From: Nageia nagi
Taxonomy: Eukaryota; Pinophyta
DNA: 64,000 nucleotides
Direction: 5' to 3'
Assembly: GCA_050084985.1 (NCBI GenBank)
Contig: JBITNC010000001.1
Coordinates: 109,554,001 to 109,618,000, forward strand
This document shows positions 46,177 through 58,720 of the stretch, piece by piece (positions within the stretch are counted from its first letter, which is position 1; every line of letters starts with the position of its first letter). A program made the translations under genes and the position numbers. The notes under the pieces were generated by a model. The model had not been told where the DNA came from, made no database searches, and saw only the letters and a program-made list of their open reading frames with translations.

Positions 46177-46499
46177 TATTTTGAGGAATTTTTTTTCATG
46201 AGCAAGATATCATATATTTTTCTAATAGATCCTACATTGTTGACATTATGATATATCTATAATTACAACATCAGTATTATTCCTATAGCTTCAATACTAG
46301 ATATCCAAGCTATCATTTAGACCATGATACAAATATCATCAAAAATGTTATTTTTATATGCATATTCTAAACTTCCACAAGTTCCATCAAAAATTACTCT
46401 TAAGATGCTCTAATTAAGAGGTATCAAAAATTGAGAATCAATAGAAATCCCAATAAAAGAAAGAAGACTATGATGGTGCCTTCCCAATAAAAGACTATG

Positions 46500-46930
46500 T
46501 TAGAGTAGATCCTCAACTTTCCCCTACTACCTAATCTCAATATCTCTAAGGTTAATATGTTCAATGATGATCAAGACCCAAAATAATATCTTGTAATATT
46601 TCAAGAGAAATGCTTGCTAAAATTAGGATCTGAAGAGAAGTTGATGGCCAAGTTTTTCCTAAGGAGTGTGGAGGGATATACTAGCCAATGGTTCAACAAC
46701 TTGTTGCTCAATTTGATTGATTCATTCAAGTCACTTAGAAAGGCATTCATGGATTATTATAAGCATAATATGAGGGAGTTTTCTATAATCACATAATTAT
46801 GCACTCTCTATTAAGGGCCCAATGAAGCACTCAACAAGTATATTTCAAGGTTATAAAAGGTATGGTAACCAATAAGAAGTAAATTAGATGAGGTTAAGAT
46901 TTATGATATTTTTATTGAGTCTATTCTTTT
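46500..46930 (+). pseudogene. Element C gag
   Basis: The frame 46614-46796 reads LKLGSEEKLMAKFFLRSVEG, QWFNNLLLNLIDSFKSLRKA and YYKHNMREFS, then NEALNKYISRL and SKLDEVKIYDIF in following frames. It is the same domain as in element B. Confidence 0.75.
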
Positions 46931-47959
46931 AATTATTAAGAAATATATACTTAATTATACTAATATAGTATTTGGCATAATTAAAAAAGATTATAATCAA
47001 AATAAATGATTTTTCTTAAGCTTGGGATACTCAAGTATATATCCAACTCATATAACATGAATGGTCATAAGACTTATACCAAAAATGATGAGAAAAATAT
47101 AAATATCATTGATACACCTACTTTAACTTGATATGCCAAACAAAGAAAGTGTACACATACATTTCCTATTCCTATAAGGTATATCTTACTAGATCTTAAC
47201 AAAAGGGTACTATTGAATCTGTTGGATAGGATAAATCAAGATGATAGTGTGAAATATTATAACCAAGAAGTCTATTACTCTTATCATCAATGAATAGGGT
47301 CCTCTAACAATCAATATGGATCTTTGGATATTTCTTTCTTAGATCTAGTTACATAATGCAAATATGAAGTGATTGACAATATAAATGCTCCTCAACATCA
47401 ATCAACCAATACTATATTACTGGATGAAGATATTTTTGCTACTATTCATAAGGGACATCTAAGATCCATCCCAAATCTTATCACTACTAAAAATGTAAGT
47501 CTCCTACCTAATCCTAAAGTTTATAATAAGGTAATACTATTAAAAACCATTCCTATAAATATTAGTTTGTATGATCTCATTAGTAATTCAAAGAAACATA
47601 AGGATTTTGTATGAATTGGTTAGAAAAGAAAAATTTCCTACTAATATTTCTACTATTACTTTCATAAAAAAGATCCATTCCTTTCACAAATGTAATACCA
47701 TTACTTTTGAAAATATTGAACTTCCTAATAAAGAAATTATTGTTAAATGTATGGATATTTTCATAATACCTATAAGAGATGATTGTGAAATCAAAAGGTC
47801 TATGATAGATATAAGACTAGGTGTTAATATTTTTTCCCAATAAATATTGTAAGATCTAGAAAATATGACCTAAAAGTCCCACACTTCACATTATAGGATT
47901 TGATAATGTGTTCAAAAGAGCTCTTGGTTCAATCTCTCTTCTAGTCCAATTTGGCCCAT

Positions 47960-48200
47960 GAATTATTGAAACCTATTTCCACATAATGAGTGGTAAACTT
48001 TCATACAATATGCTTTTGGAAAGACCATGGATCCATGATATGAAGATAGTTTCCTCCACATTATGTACTTATCTCAAATTTGAACATAAAGGATATATTT
48101 ACATAGTCATGATAGATTTTGAACCTTATGCACTATGTAACCTATAAGATCTAGATATTAATGAATTATATATCCATCATATTAACTTATTTGATATACC
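47960..48200 (+). pseudogene. Element C protease end
   Basis: SYNMLLERPWIHDMKIVSST (about 47999-48060) and PYALCNL match the element B protease end. The active-site box is not clear. Upstream frames at 47369-47843 carry low-identity text of the same element without motifs. Confidence 0.65.
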
Positions 48201-49189
48201 TCCAAAAGAAACCTAGTCAACATTGATTAAGGAAGATAAAAAAGCTAAAATTATGGGCACAAGCATGGGAGCATACATAATTCAAAACTTAGACCCCTTA
48301 GTTTCTATTAAATATATTGAATGATAAAAAACATATGTAGTATAAAAAATATTTACATCATGTGGAAGGGCATCCATGCTATGGAAATGATGGAAAATCT
48401 GACCCAATTTGCTCTATTATATATTTTTCACCTAATCTTGATCTTGTAAAAGCTAAGAAGATGTAAAATGATTTGAGTAAGGCCTATAATGTTTAACTAT
48501 ATCCTATTGCAAATAAGTACATTGTATAAAATTACAATTGTAAAAGTAAGGAATGCCTTCTTTTTCTATAGATTCAAGTGTTAGAAAAATAAAAAAGGGT
48601 TGGGTTGTGATCATAATACTAAGCAAAAATTAGGAGCTATAAATTTTATTCTAGAATGCAATCTAATAGAAATTTTAGATGATATTAATGAGGATTTGTA
48701 GATTTATGTTGCAATTCCATTAGAATTTTACTATTTTATCATTAATGATGATTATTTGGAATACATGGGGGCACATTTTGTGTTACCCAAATCAAATGCA
48801 CAAAGATACCATACTATATCCTTCTTCAACATGGATGCTTTGGGAAAGATGTAAATTTTACCAAGGTTTTGTAAGAATAACAAGATGATGATGAAGAGGA
48901 TGAAATAAATGATATTCCATAATTGGAAGAGATACCTTCCTTATTGCAAAATAAATATGAATTGATATTCCTAGTGAAAGTATTACTTGACATCAATATT
49001 AATGCAAATGAGTAAGAGAGGATGGTCAAAATTGGATCTGATCTTGATGCACATCAAAAAATAAGGTACAAAGATAAATTCCTTGAACATAGTAAGAATT
49101 TTGCATGGTCTTATTCAAATATGTTTTGTCTTGACCCATATTTTTTATGCATAGTTTGACACTTAAGAAAATAAAAAAAAAACTAATTA

Positions 49190-49860
49190 AGCAAAAACCT
49201 AGAATGATGCATATTTCTAATGCTTTATTAGTTAAGAAAAAAATTGAAAAATATTTGAATGCTAGTTTAATTAGGCTTATATATTATCCAAAATGAATGA
49301 CAAATATTTCTCTTATAACAAAACCACATGAAGAGATAAAACTTTGTATTTACTTTAGAGACATTAGCAATGCTTTCCCTAAAGATGATTTTCCATTAGT
49401 ATTGTTAGTCATGATAATTTGGCTTTTATGGATGGTTTTTCTTGATATAATACAATGTTAATCAATATAGTTGATCAATAGAAGACAATCTTCACTACAC
49501 CATGTAGAAATTTTTGTTGGAAGGTATTTTCCTTTGGTCTAAAAAAAGTAGGTGCCACTTATTAGCATGTTATGGTTATAATATTTTGTGAATACATTGA
49601 TAGATCAATTGAAGCATATATTGATGATATTTTAGTTAAATATAAGCAAGGTCAAAATCACTTATAGCTTTTAAATAAGGTATTTAACATTATTCAAAAT
49701 ACAAACTTAAATTGCAACCTTAAAAATATATTTTTGATGTCACTTCAAGAAAGTTGTTGGGATTTATCATTTCTAAAAGAGGCATTGAGGTAGATACAAA
49801 AAAGTAAAGGCCATTGTTAGCATGCCACCTACTAAAAATGTCAAGAAAATAAGGAGTATT
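49190..49860 (+). pseudogene. Element C reverse transcriptase
   Basis: Readable blocks: KPRMMHISNALLVKKKIEKY, NAFPKDDFPL, TIFTTPCRNFCWKVF and AYIDDILVKYKQGQNH (YIDD at about 49619). A deletion falls between the third and fourth blocks (near 49400), and frameshifts are common. Confidence 0.75.
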
Positions 49861-49979
49861 TAAGGAAAAATATTTTTTATGAAGGTTAATTTATCAAATG
49901 AGTTGAAAAGATATGCCATTTACTCATTTTCTCAAGAAGGATGTAAAGTTTATGTGGGATAAAAAGTGACAAAAATCAT

Positions 49980-50410
49980 TTGAAGATATTAAGAAATACT
50001 TCCTTGATCTTTCTTTCTTACTTCTAATGGATTTAAATAAAGAAGCATATTTATGTATCTCAACCACACTATACACCTTGGGGCCAATGTTATTCTAGCA
50101 TAATGATTAACATAGAGAAAGAGCTATTTACTACCTCAGCAAAACCCTCTTAGATTATGATGCAATGTACACTCCTATGAATAAAATTTATCCTACTATT
50201 GTGTTTTCTACTAAAAATATAAGGTACTATATTTTGTATTGTACTACATATGTTGTTAGCCTTGTTAATCCTCTCAAATACCTCATGGAAAAGTAACATA
50301 TTTTAGAAAGGATAGCAAAATTGATAACGTTATTGCAAGAATTTGATATCAATGTAGTAAAATAAAAGTTTGTAAAGGGGAAAGAAATTGTAGATCTCAT
50401 TACAGAATTC
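49980..50410 (+). pseudogene. Element C RNase H (first)
   Basis: YLCISTTLYTLGPMLF, ERAIYYLSKTLLDYDAMYTP and IVFSTKNIRYYILYCTTYVV match the first RNase H of element B, with stops. Confidence 0.7.
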
Positions 50411-50689
50411 CCCTAGAATGATGGATTCATTACACATGAAGATTTTCCATATGAATACAACCAATATTTTCCATCCCAATGGCATGGTCACTATGGAAAA
50501 CAACATCTATGATAGTTTAGAGATAAATAAGAGATTCCAAATGAATTTATGTGCCTCATGGAGGATGAACTTCAAGAATGGACTTTGTAATTTGATGTTC
50601 CAAGTGTACATATGGAGTGAGCATAGTTATCATATTAGTTTCACCTTCATATGATGTTATTCTTATGGCCTAGAAGCTTGGATTTGAAT

Positions 50690-51000
50690 ACACTAACAAT
50701 ATGGCAAAGTATGAAGCAAAGATCTATAACACAAAATATGAGAAGCTCTACCCATACAAACTAGTGGTTGTTGATCTCTTTCATCAATTTTATAGATATA
50801 GTATTGAAAAAATCCCAAGGATAAATAATAGATATGTTTATGCTATGGAAAGTGTTGCCCCTTTGAATCCTATTAAGGTAGAATATGAAATAATCCTCAA
50901 TATCAAGAAGCTAGGTATGCCATATTATGTTGATAGTGATAGTGATCATGTATCATATTGTGTTACTCAAGAAAGGTACTACTCCATCATAGCATTTTAA
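50690..51000 (+). pseudogene. Element C second RNase H, internally deleted
   Basis: The 99-codon frame reads NMAKYEAKIYNTKYEKLYPY and KIPRINNRYVYAMESVAPLN. Compared with B, about 40 residues between the Glu motif and LYPY are missing, including the second catalytic Asp. The join keeps the frame. Confidence 0.65.
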
Positions 51001-51039
51001 TATTTATCATTTTTTACAAAATTAAACAATCCCAATATT

Positions 51040-51945
51040 TTGATAGAAATTAGAGGATATGATTAAAAAGGATAGCCTTTAAATATGTTATCATTGGCAA
51101 AGTTTTGTATAGAAGGTCATTTGATGGAGTACTTTTCATATGAATTACACATCATGAATTCACAACAACCCTTGAGAAAGCATATGATGGTTTATGTGGG
51201 GGAAACTTCTTTTCTAAAGAAATATACAAAAAAAAAATTCATCAGATATTTTTTGCCATCAATTGAAGAGGATTATAAAAATTATGTAAAATGTTATCTT
51301 TAATACCAAAATAATCAAATCTAGTGAAGCTAACAATACCAAAACTTTATCTTATTGTTTCATGATGGACATTTATAATTTGGTGCATTGATTTTATTGG
51401 TTTGATTAACCCTCATTCAATAGAAGGGAATAAATTCATTATCATAGCCATTGAATACACTACAAAGTGGTTAGAGCCTGCATTGATAAAGTTAATGATA
51501 AAAGATAAGATAATCAAGTTCCTTGTTGAAACTACAATCATAATATTTGGTATTCTACAATAATTGATAATGGATAATGGGCCTAATTTCAAAGGTAAGG
51601 TCCAAGGACATGAAAACCTTTTGTAAATAAAATATTATTAATTAGAAATTTTCTTCTATTTATTATCCTCAAGGGAATGTTCAAGCATAAGCATCTAATA
51701 AAATAATTAAGAGCATTCTTCCTAAAATATGGAATAGATAAAAGAAAAATTGGTATGAAAAATTGCTTTATACACTTTGGTCATACAAAAAAAGCATCAA
51801 GATTAATACTAGGGAAATACTTTTCTCATTAGTCAATGGTGATGAGATTATTGTACCACTTGAATTAGAGATTGCTTTTTTAAGAATCTTATTACATGGA
51901 TACATCTCAAACATAGAAGTATATTCTTTTACAATTACACTTTGA
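51040..51945 (+). pseudogene. Element C integrase
   Basis: The zinc-binding part at 51085-51303 is degenerate (EEDYKNYVKCYL, with the last Cys pair as Y-x2-N). The core is read in mixed frames; at the catalytic Glu position a TAA stands (near 51689). The end block 51763-51945 (DEIIVPLELEIAFLRILLHG) matches element B. Confidence 0.7.
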
Positions 51946-51959
51946 ATCAGGGTAATACA

Positions 51960-52530
51960 AATTATTCTTTTGTTCTTTTATTCTTGTCAATTCCTCTTAT
52001 TCTCATTTCTTTCTCTTAGAGTGTCCTAGAATTGTAAATAAGAGTGTTTGGGAGTTCTTTTATTTCTCTTAGGACTGACAAGATTTGTAAATACAAGTAT
52101 CCAAGAGCTATATTCATTCCCTTAGTGTGTTCAAGAATTGTTAATACAATTATCTAGGAATTGTAAATAAGAGTGTCCAGGAGTTATTTTCTTTCTCTTA
52201 GGACTAACTAGTAATTTTAAATACAAGTATCTAGGAGCTATATTCATTCCCTTAGAGTATTTAGGAATTGTTAATACAACTACCCAATAATTGTACATAC
52301 AAGTACCTAGGAGCTATATTCATTCCTTTAGAATGATCAAGAGTTATGTAAATACAAATCTCTAAGAGTTGTAAATTCTTTTATTCTTTTATTCTTACCA
52401 ATTCATTTTATCCTCATTTCTTTCTCTTAGAGTGATTAAGAATTGTAAATATAAGTGTATGGGAGTTATATTTGTTCCCTTAGAGTGTTTAAGAATTATT
52501 AATATGAGTGTTTGAGAGTTGTATAATTTA
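51960..52530. repeat. Tandem repeats of about 60 bp in element C 3' end
   Basis: Units built on CTTAGAGTGTTTAGGAATTG, AATACAAGTATCTAGGAGCT and ATATTCATTCC alternate eight or more times with substitutions. A larger unit is also visible: CTTTTATTCTTGTCAATTCC at 51975 returns as CTTTTATTCTTACCAATTCA at 52386, 411 bases later. Confidence 0.85.
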
Positions 52531-52537
52531 GATCCAA

Positions 52538-52797
52538 GACATCTAATGAAACCTACCAATTTTGAGTGATGACATCATAATTTTTGACTAAAATTAGTAG
52601 GTACCAAAATAAGTAATGGTAGGTGAGGACTTATGAAGACATCAAATAGAGCCTATTGATTTTAAGTGATGACATCATAGTTTTTGACTAAAATTAGCAG
52701 GTTCTAGAACATGCAATGGTAGATGAAGATTTATGAAGACATCAAACAAAGCCCATTGATTTTGAGTGATGATGTTATAATTTTTGACTAAAATTAA
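52538..52797. repeat. 100-bp tandem repeat, interrupted
   Basis: GACATCTAATGAAACC (52538), GACATCAAATAGAGCC (52638) and GACATCAAACAAAGCC (52738) start units exactly 100 bases apart. Each continues TTTTGAGTGATGACATCATA, then TTTTTGACTAAAATTAG. The third unit is cut at 52797 by element D and resumes at 61141 with ATTAGCAGGTCCTAGAA. Confidence 0.9.
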
Positions 52798-53535
52798 TGT
52801 TTATAAATAAAATTTTATTCGAGAATGCAAATAATTAAGATATCTACAATCTCAAAAGATACATATATCTATTTGTAAATTCTAAGCTAATAGATAGCAA
52901 TTTATAACAAGATAAGTTAATATAGAAGATAACAGATAATTAGAATCAAAATGATATTACCAAACAAGACTAAAGTTGTGTACTTACCTCATGGAGCATA
53001 CCTAATATGGATGAATGAAAGATACTAATTAAAGCTCAACAATAAATAAAGTTCGCACTTGAAGTCATGAAGTAAGATGATCTAAAAAGAGAGTTGTAGG
53101 TAGTCTGTTTCATGCTCGAAAGGAGCATTGATGGTTTGCTTTCATCTATATAGAGCATAAATAATCTTCATTAGATTGTATTCCATTTTGATCCAACCTT
53201 GTGCCTCCACATGAACTCTTAATGGTCTCAATTTGATATTTAGATAAGATTAGAATGGTGATGTCAAGAGATACCTAAAGAGCTACCATCATCAAAACTA
53301 GATATGGGATCATGTATCTCCTTGATGTGGAACTACTATTAGATCCCTATCTATATAGATAATAATATAACCTAATCCTTAGGTTAGCATGTACATAAAT
53401 AAGAATATAGTTAGTTGATAATATGTATTGATCATATCCAAAATATCATAAATATTCTTGAATTAGACATATAAGTGCGGGCATATATTTCCTAATGTAT
53501 TAAATTAAATGCATAGATTAATTTTATGTGATAAT
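52798..53535 (-). repeat. Element D 3' LTR
   Basis: 738 bp; plus-strand start TGTTTATAAATAAAATTTTA, end TGTGATAATA. It pairs with 60326-61140 and lacks about 75 bases that the other copy has (near 60800-60850). The TATA sequence is at about 53345-53357. I could not see a good polypurine tract beside it. Confidence 0.85.
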
Positions 53536-54899
53536 AAATGTCCTAATTTGGATGAAAAATTGAAAATCACTAGGTGCATTGAGATTTTTCATTCAAAAAT
53601 AAACCAAAATGTCATAGTAATCAAATATTGATAAGTATATACAAGCATAATACCAACACTAATCAATCTATTTTGATAATAAACTATGATAAAGATATAA
53701 GAAATATAATAAATCATATTATCAAAAGGTATGATTTTATGAAAACCTCCTCATATTACATCCATCATGTTGCCTCTAGTTAGTTTTGATATGCTCTATG
53801 AGCTCTAATGATAACTTGCAAAAGAAAGAGTTCTAGGGTCCATAGCCATCTACTAAGAGGTCACTGATGATAATTACCAATATTTTAGATATATTTTGAT
53901 ATTTTAAGTACATACATCTCATTTCATTTATGCTTTTTTCCATTGATCTTGTGGAAGCTAAACTTCCTGCCAAGAGACATAATGATAAAACTAGGAGTTA
54001 AAACTCTACCAAGAGGCATATTACAATAAGGAGTGGAGTTGAAACTCTACTAAAAGGTATGATATAATTATGAGAGCTAAAAATATATTCCAAGAGGTAT
54101 GAAACTAGGATTATGATATGAGAGCTAAAACTTTTCACCAAGAGGCATGCAAATTTTATGATGTGGGAGCTAAAACTTTGCACTAAGGGGTATCTGATGA
54201 TCTTTGTTTTTGTTATTTCTGACTATCCAATAGGACCATGGGTGGTTATTTTTTGCTAAAATAGAGCATTGGTGCTCCTCTTATAATATTTAAATGACCT
54301 TATATTTTTATATTTTTATGCTATCTATTCTATGCTTATTCTTGTGGTAACATTTTTACAAAAATAGATACATGGGATGACCCACAAGTTGCCTAGATAT
54401 GATACTTCTGTAAGTGCCTAGCTTTGATGAGATTTTTGAGAACCTCCCCATCCAATGTAGATAATATATATGCACCTCTTCCAAATACCTTTGTGATGAT
54501 GTATGGACCAACCCAACTTGTTTCAAACTTTCTTTTAAGTTCATCTTTTGCTATAGTGTTAGAAACATTCTTTTAGAGAACAATATCTCTAACCCCAATG
54601 CTTTGGCCACCATTTTCTTTCCATAGGCCCTCTTTATTATTTGATAATATGTTATAAGATACTATAGTGCATTAATTCTTCTCTCATCTAATGCCTCTAG
54701 CTTATTTAATCTTACTTCCCATTGTTGTGGTCCCTTCATAATATCTTTTAGTGCAATTCTCAAACAAGGGATCTCAATTTCAAGTGGAATGACTGCTTCA
54801 TCACCATACACAAGAGAGTATGGAGTAGCACTTATTATTGTTCTTTTAGTTGTTCTATATGCCCATAATGCATATGGTAATTTATCATACCAATTCTAC
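53536..54899 (-). other. Element D 3' region
   Basis: The first part (54.9-54.36 kb) is the decayed integrase C-terminal region (for example VGLVHTSSQRYLEEVHIYYL in the 54544-54356 frame). From about 54.2 to 53.95 kb, short repeats of the type ACTCTACCAAGAGGCATRTT or GAGCTAAAACTTT recur at spacings of about 45-60 bases. The rest is noncoding. Confidence 0.6.
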
Positions 54900-55698
54900 C
54901 ATTCTTTTTGATAGTTTTTGTCAATATCTTCTTGATTATTTTATTTTTTGCTTTAGCTTGTCCATTCCCTTAGGGATAGTAAACTAAAGAAAATCTCTAT
55001 TCAACCTTCATCTTTTTACAATATTCTCTAATATATTTTCTTATAAAATTAATTTCATTATCCATGATCAGCTTTTGAGGTATGCCAAATCTACAAATGA
55101 TATATTCCTTGATGAAATTGATAACATATTTTTGTATAGCTATATTCAAAGGAATTGCTTCAACCCATTTAGTGTAATATTTGGTGGCAACCAAGATAAA
55201 TTTATGTCCCTCACTAGATAGAGGATTGATAACGCCCATGAAATCTAAAGCCCACATTGAGAAAGGCCATGGTGATGTGACATAGTTCAACTCTTGAGTA
55301 GGTGTTAATTCTAAGTGTGCATGCTTTTGACATTGCTCACACTTCTTGACATGTTCATAAAAATTATGTTCCAAGGTGGGACACCAATAACCCATTCTAA
55401 TCAACTTGCCATAGATTGATCTTCCATTGAAATGACCTCCACATGCTCCTCCATGAGCATGCTTTAATGCTATTTCAATCTCATCATCATGAATACATCT
55501 CAAAATAATACCATTAAATGATATTTTATAAAGTATATCACTAATGATAACATACTTCATAGCAAGCCTTTTTATTCTAATATGTTCTCTCTTATCAAGT
55601 GTAGCATCAATAAAGTTATCCCTAAAATATCTAAATATGTGTTGGTACCAATGAATTACCTCATAACAAACTTTTTGAGCAACACATACCATTTTCAA
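54900..55698 (-). pseudogene. Element D integrase
   Basis: The longest frame of the right part (233 codons). A complete His-His-Cys-Cys zinc-binding part is present (HAHGGACGGHFNGRSIYGKL to KKCEQCQKHA). The core has WALDFMGVINPLSSEGHKF and IPQKLIMDNEINF with both Asp residues. Beyond the stop at 54997, GNGQAKAKNK in a following frame has Lys at the catalytic Glu position. Integrase would insert the cDNA in the genome. Confidence 0.85.
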
Positions 55699-55835
55699 GT
55701 CCTCCTCAATAATTTATAGAGTTCTCGAGTTCTTGATAGTGAAAGTAGTCTCCCTACTTTCTATCTTAATTGGTATAAGTGAAGCTACACTTTCCATTAC
55801 ATTAGTCAACTTGTTATTGTTCCTTGGAATATTTT

Positions 55836-56170
55836 CTAATTAATCCTATTCAAAATAAGTAAGGAGTTTTGTAACAAAATATGAAATAAGCTTTTCATCC
55901 TTGGTGTTATAGATCTCATGGCTTGATTCACTATCAACTGTGAATTCCCATAAATATGCAAATGTGTAATACCAATCTCTATAGCTGATTTTAATCCTAA
56001 TATGAGAGCTTCATATTCTACCATATTGTTATTCCATTCAAATGATAGTTTGTATAACATAGGAATAACATCATTCTAAGGCAATATTAATGCTATTCCT
56101 ACTCTTGAACCTAGCATACATTGTGATCCATCAAAATACATTTTCTAGCATTCTGACACTATTAAAAGAG
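55836..56170 (-). pseudogene. Element D second RNase H
   Basis: The frame 56060-55836 reads NNNMVEYEALILGLKSAIEI and HIYGNSQLIVNQ. The Asp of the G-D-S motif is Asn (a G-to-A change at DNA level). YFDG-type text is seen just upstream near 56130. Confidence 0.8.
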
Positions 56171-56439
56171 GAACATTAGCATTATTATTTTCTTCAAAAG
56201 AAGGCCATGGGTAGTTCCCTTGTAAATAGTCTATAGTTTATACCAAAACACATCCATCCTAAAATTCTTCTCTAATTTTTATACTATCTTCCATGGGAAA
56301 CTCTACAACAAAATCTATAATTGAATGCCCTTTAACTAATTTTTGTTTCAAACTTGAGGTCAAACTCCTAAAGTGCCATGATCCATTTTGCTGAACTTCT
56401 ATTGAGGTATGGTTTTGACATTAGATATCTTAATGGGTC

Positions 56440-56710
56440 TACCTAAGTAAGTACATGTGTTGTACTATTGATCATATAATGCCTCAACCTCTTAGTAGCA
56501 AATACTATACATTGAAATAACCTCTCAATGGGTGTGTACCTAGTTTCATATTCTTTCAATATTTTACTAATAAAATAGACTAATCTCTCTTTACCATCTT
56601 CTTTCTTTACCAACATTACCCCAAATGCATGTTCTATAGCTGAGACATAGAACCAAAGAGGTTCTCCATGCCTATATGGAGCTAATACTGATAGATGTAG
56701 CAAATACTCT
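56440..56710 (-). pseudogene. Element D RNase H (first)
   Basis: LWFYVSAIEHAFGVMLVKKE, LVYFISKILKEYETRYTPIE and RLRHYMINSTTHVLT follow the gypsy RNase H order. It is an 86-codon open frame. Confidence 0.8.
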
Positions 56711-56739
56711 TTTATTCTATCAAATGCTTCTTAACACTT

Positions 56740-57560
56740 AACATCCCATATAAACTCAACCTATTTCTTAAGTAAATGAGACATAAGAGCTATCTTATCT
56801 ATTAATTTATAAATAAATATTCTTATAGTTTGAATCTTATCTTGAAGACTTATCAATTGTTTAAGATTTATAGGAGGAGACATTTCTGTGATAGCTTTAA
56901 TTTTCTTTGGATCCACTTCAACTCCTTTCCTAGAGATAATATACTCCAAGAATTTTTTTGATGATACCCCAAATACACATTTTTGAGGCTTGATTCTTAA
57001 CTTGTACTTCTCCATCCTTTCAAATGCTACTTCTATATCCTTAACATAATCTTCTTTTTTCTTTGACTTTATAAAGATATCATCTACATAGACCTCTACT
57101 ATTTTATGAATGAAGTCATGAAACATGGCTATCATTGCTCTTTAATATGTAGCCCCTCCATTATTAATACCAAATTGCATTACCTTGTAGCAACTAAGGA
57201 GTCCTAAAAGCTATTTTATTTTGATAACTTTCCTTGATTCTGATTTGATTATATCTTAAAAATCTATCTATAAATGATAACATCTCATAACCTACCAAAC
57301 TGTTAATGATCATATCTATGTTGGGTAGTGGGAAGTCATCTTTGGACATGCTTTATTGAGATCTCTAAAATTAGTACATACTCTAATTTCACCTATAGGT
57401 TTCTTTACAAGAACTACATTGGCCATCCACTTTGAATAATCAATGAGTCTAATAAAACCAGATTCCAATAGTTTCTCTATTTCCTTCTTAACTAGTAAAG
57501 AAATCTAAAAAGGTATATTCCTTGGTTTTTGCTTTATAAGAAATACTCTTTTCTCAACAA
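56740..57560 (-). pseudogene. Element D reverse transcriptase
   Basis: Fingers: about 57510-57370 reads KEIEKLLESGFIRLIDYSKW, then VCTNFRDLNKACPK. After a frame change, the 57135-56761 frame has VEVYVDDIFIKSKK (YVDD at 57090-57079) and RIKPQKCVFGVSSKKFLEY, then KGVEVDPKKIKAI. Catalytic residues are kept; a stretch near 57300-57200 is damaged. Confidence 0.85.
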
Positions 57561-58399
57561 CCAAGTTATGTACTAAAATTTTGTTATCTAATATATTCAT
57601 ATCTTTATATGACCATGCAAATAATTTAGAATAATTAGAAAAAAGATTGAATCAACTCATTTTGCAAAGGTTCCTCAAGGAACTTACCCATTTTTAGGAA
57701 TTATAGTGTCTCTTGTGAACCAATGTTGACCTATTCTATCTCTTAATTAAACCAAGTCATTTTTTATTTTTATGGTGTGGGAAATGGAAATTATCTTAAC
57801 CCTTTAGTTTTATCCTTCATAGATTCACCAAAGCAAGCATGCACATCTAGACAATGTTTGTGAGTCCTCTTTTCATGCCTAGCTAGATATTCAATTCTAG
57901 CACCCATAGATTCTAACAAAGCATCATCATTCTCAAATAAGTTTATATAATGTATTGTATATTAATCATCTATTTCATATTCAATAATAAAGCAATTTTG
58001 ATCATCTCTTACCCATTCATCTTCTTGTATTAATAACGAATGACTAACTTGACCATCATGATTATCTCTATGATATGGGATAATGCAATATTTATTTTCC
58101 TTTATTATTTCTTCTAAATAAAATCATAAATGGTATTTATGGAGCCTAGACAAGCATGGGTAATCATTTTCCTAAGCCTACTACCATCTATTCAAATATC
58201 TCTCTAGATTGATATTATTGACATCTGTGATAGTCTACAAACCAAATCCAATATCTTTGACATTGATTTTTTGTAATGATTTTATATAAATATAATCATT
58301 CTTAGCTAGGATAGCCTCATATTTTGCATCATATAGAACAAATCTCTTAGGGAGAACATAATTGCACTACTTGGCTATTTGATCATATACTTCTACCTT

Positions 58400-58720
58400 T
58401 TAAACATTTCCTTCAAAATAAATTTTGAAATATCTATGCAAAGTGGATGCTACTCCTTCCATGTCATCTATCCAAGGTCTTCCAAGAATAAAATTAAAAT
58501 GTTTTCCAACTATAATGTAGAAGAGGATTTGAAGCACCTTTTTTCCCACTTTCATTGGAAGTGTGATGATTCCTACACATTTCTTTGGAACACCATCAAA
58601 CCCCTTAACTCTCATGGTAGTCTCTTCTCTTGGAGGTAATAAATCTAGATCAAATCATGAAAGTGAGTGGTGGTAATAATCAAACTTGACCTAACATCCA
58701 TCAATGCTCTCTTAAATATA
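58400..58720 (-). pseudogene. Element D protease end
   Basis: The 71-codon frame reads VKGFDGVPKKCVGIITLPMK and FNFILGRPWIDDMEGVASTL, the second half of a gypsy protease. Upstream, near 58700-58650, the active-site region is decayed. The stretch between protease and reverse transcriptase (58.4-57.6 kb) has no motif. Confidence 0.75.

Larger units (their letters stand above)
46162..52797 (+). mobile_element. Element C: badly decayed Ty3/gypsy, related to B
   Basis: Gag, protease end, reverse transcriptase, RNase H, second RNase H and integrase follow in gypsy (Tat) order on the plus strand, with more stops and shifts than in B. Motif wording is close to B. The noncoding 3' end has tandem repeats and is interrupted at 52798 by element D; the rest continues at 61141, perhaps to a purine tract at 61739. 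Its 3' LTR was not found. Confidence 0.8.
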
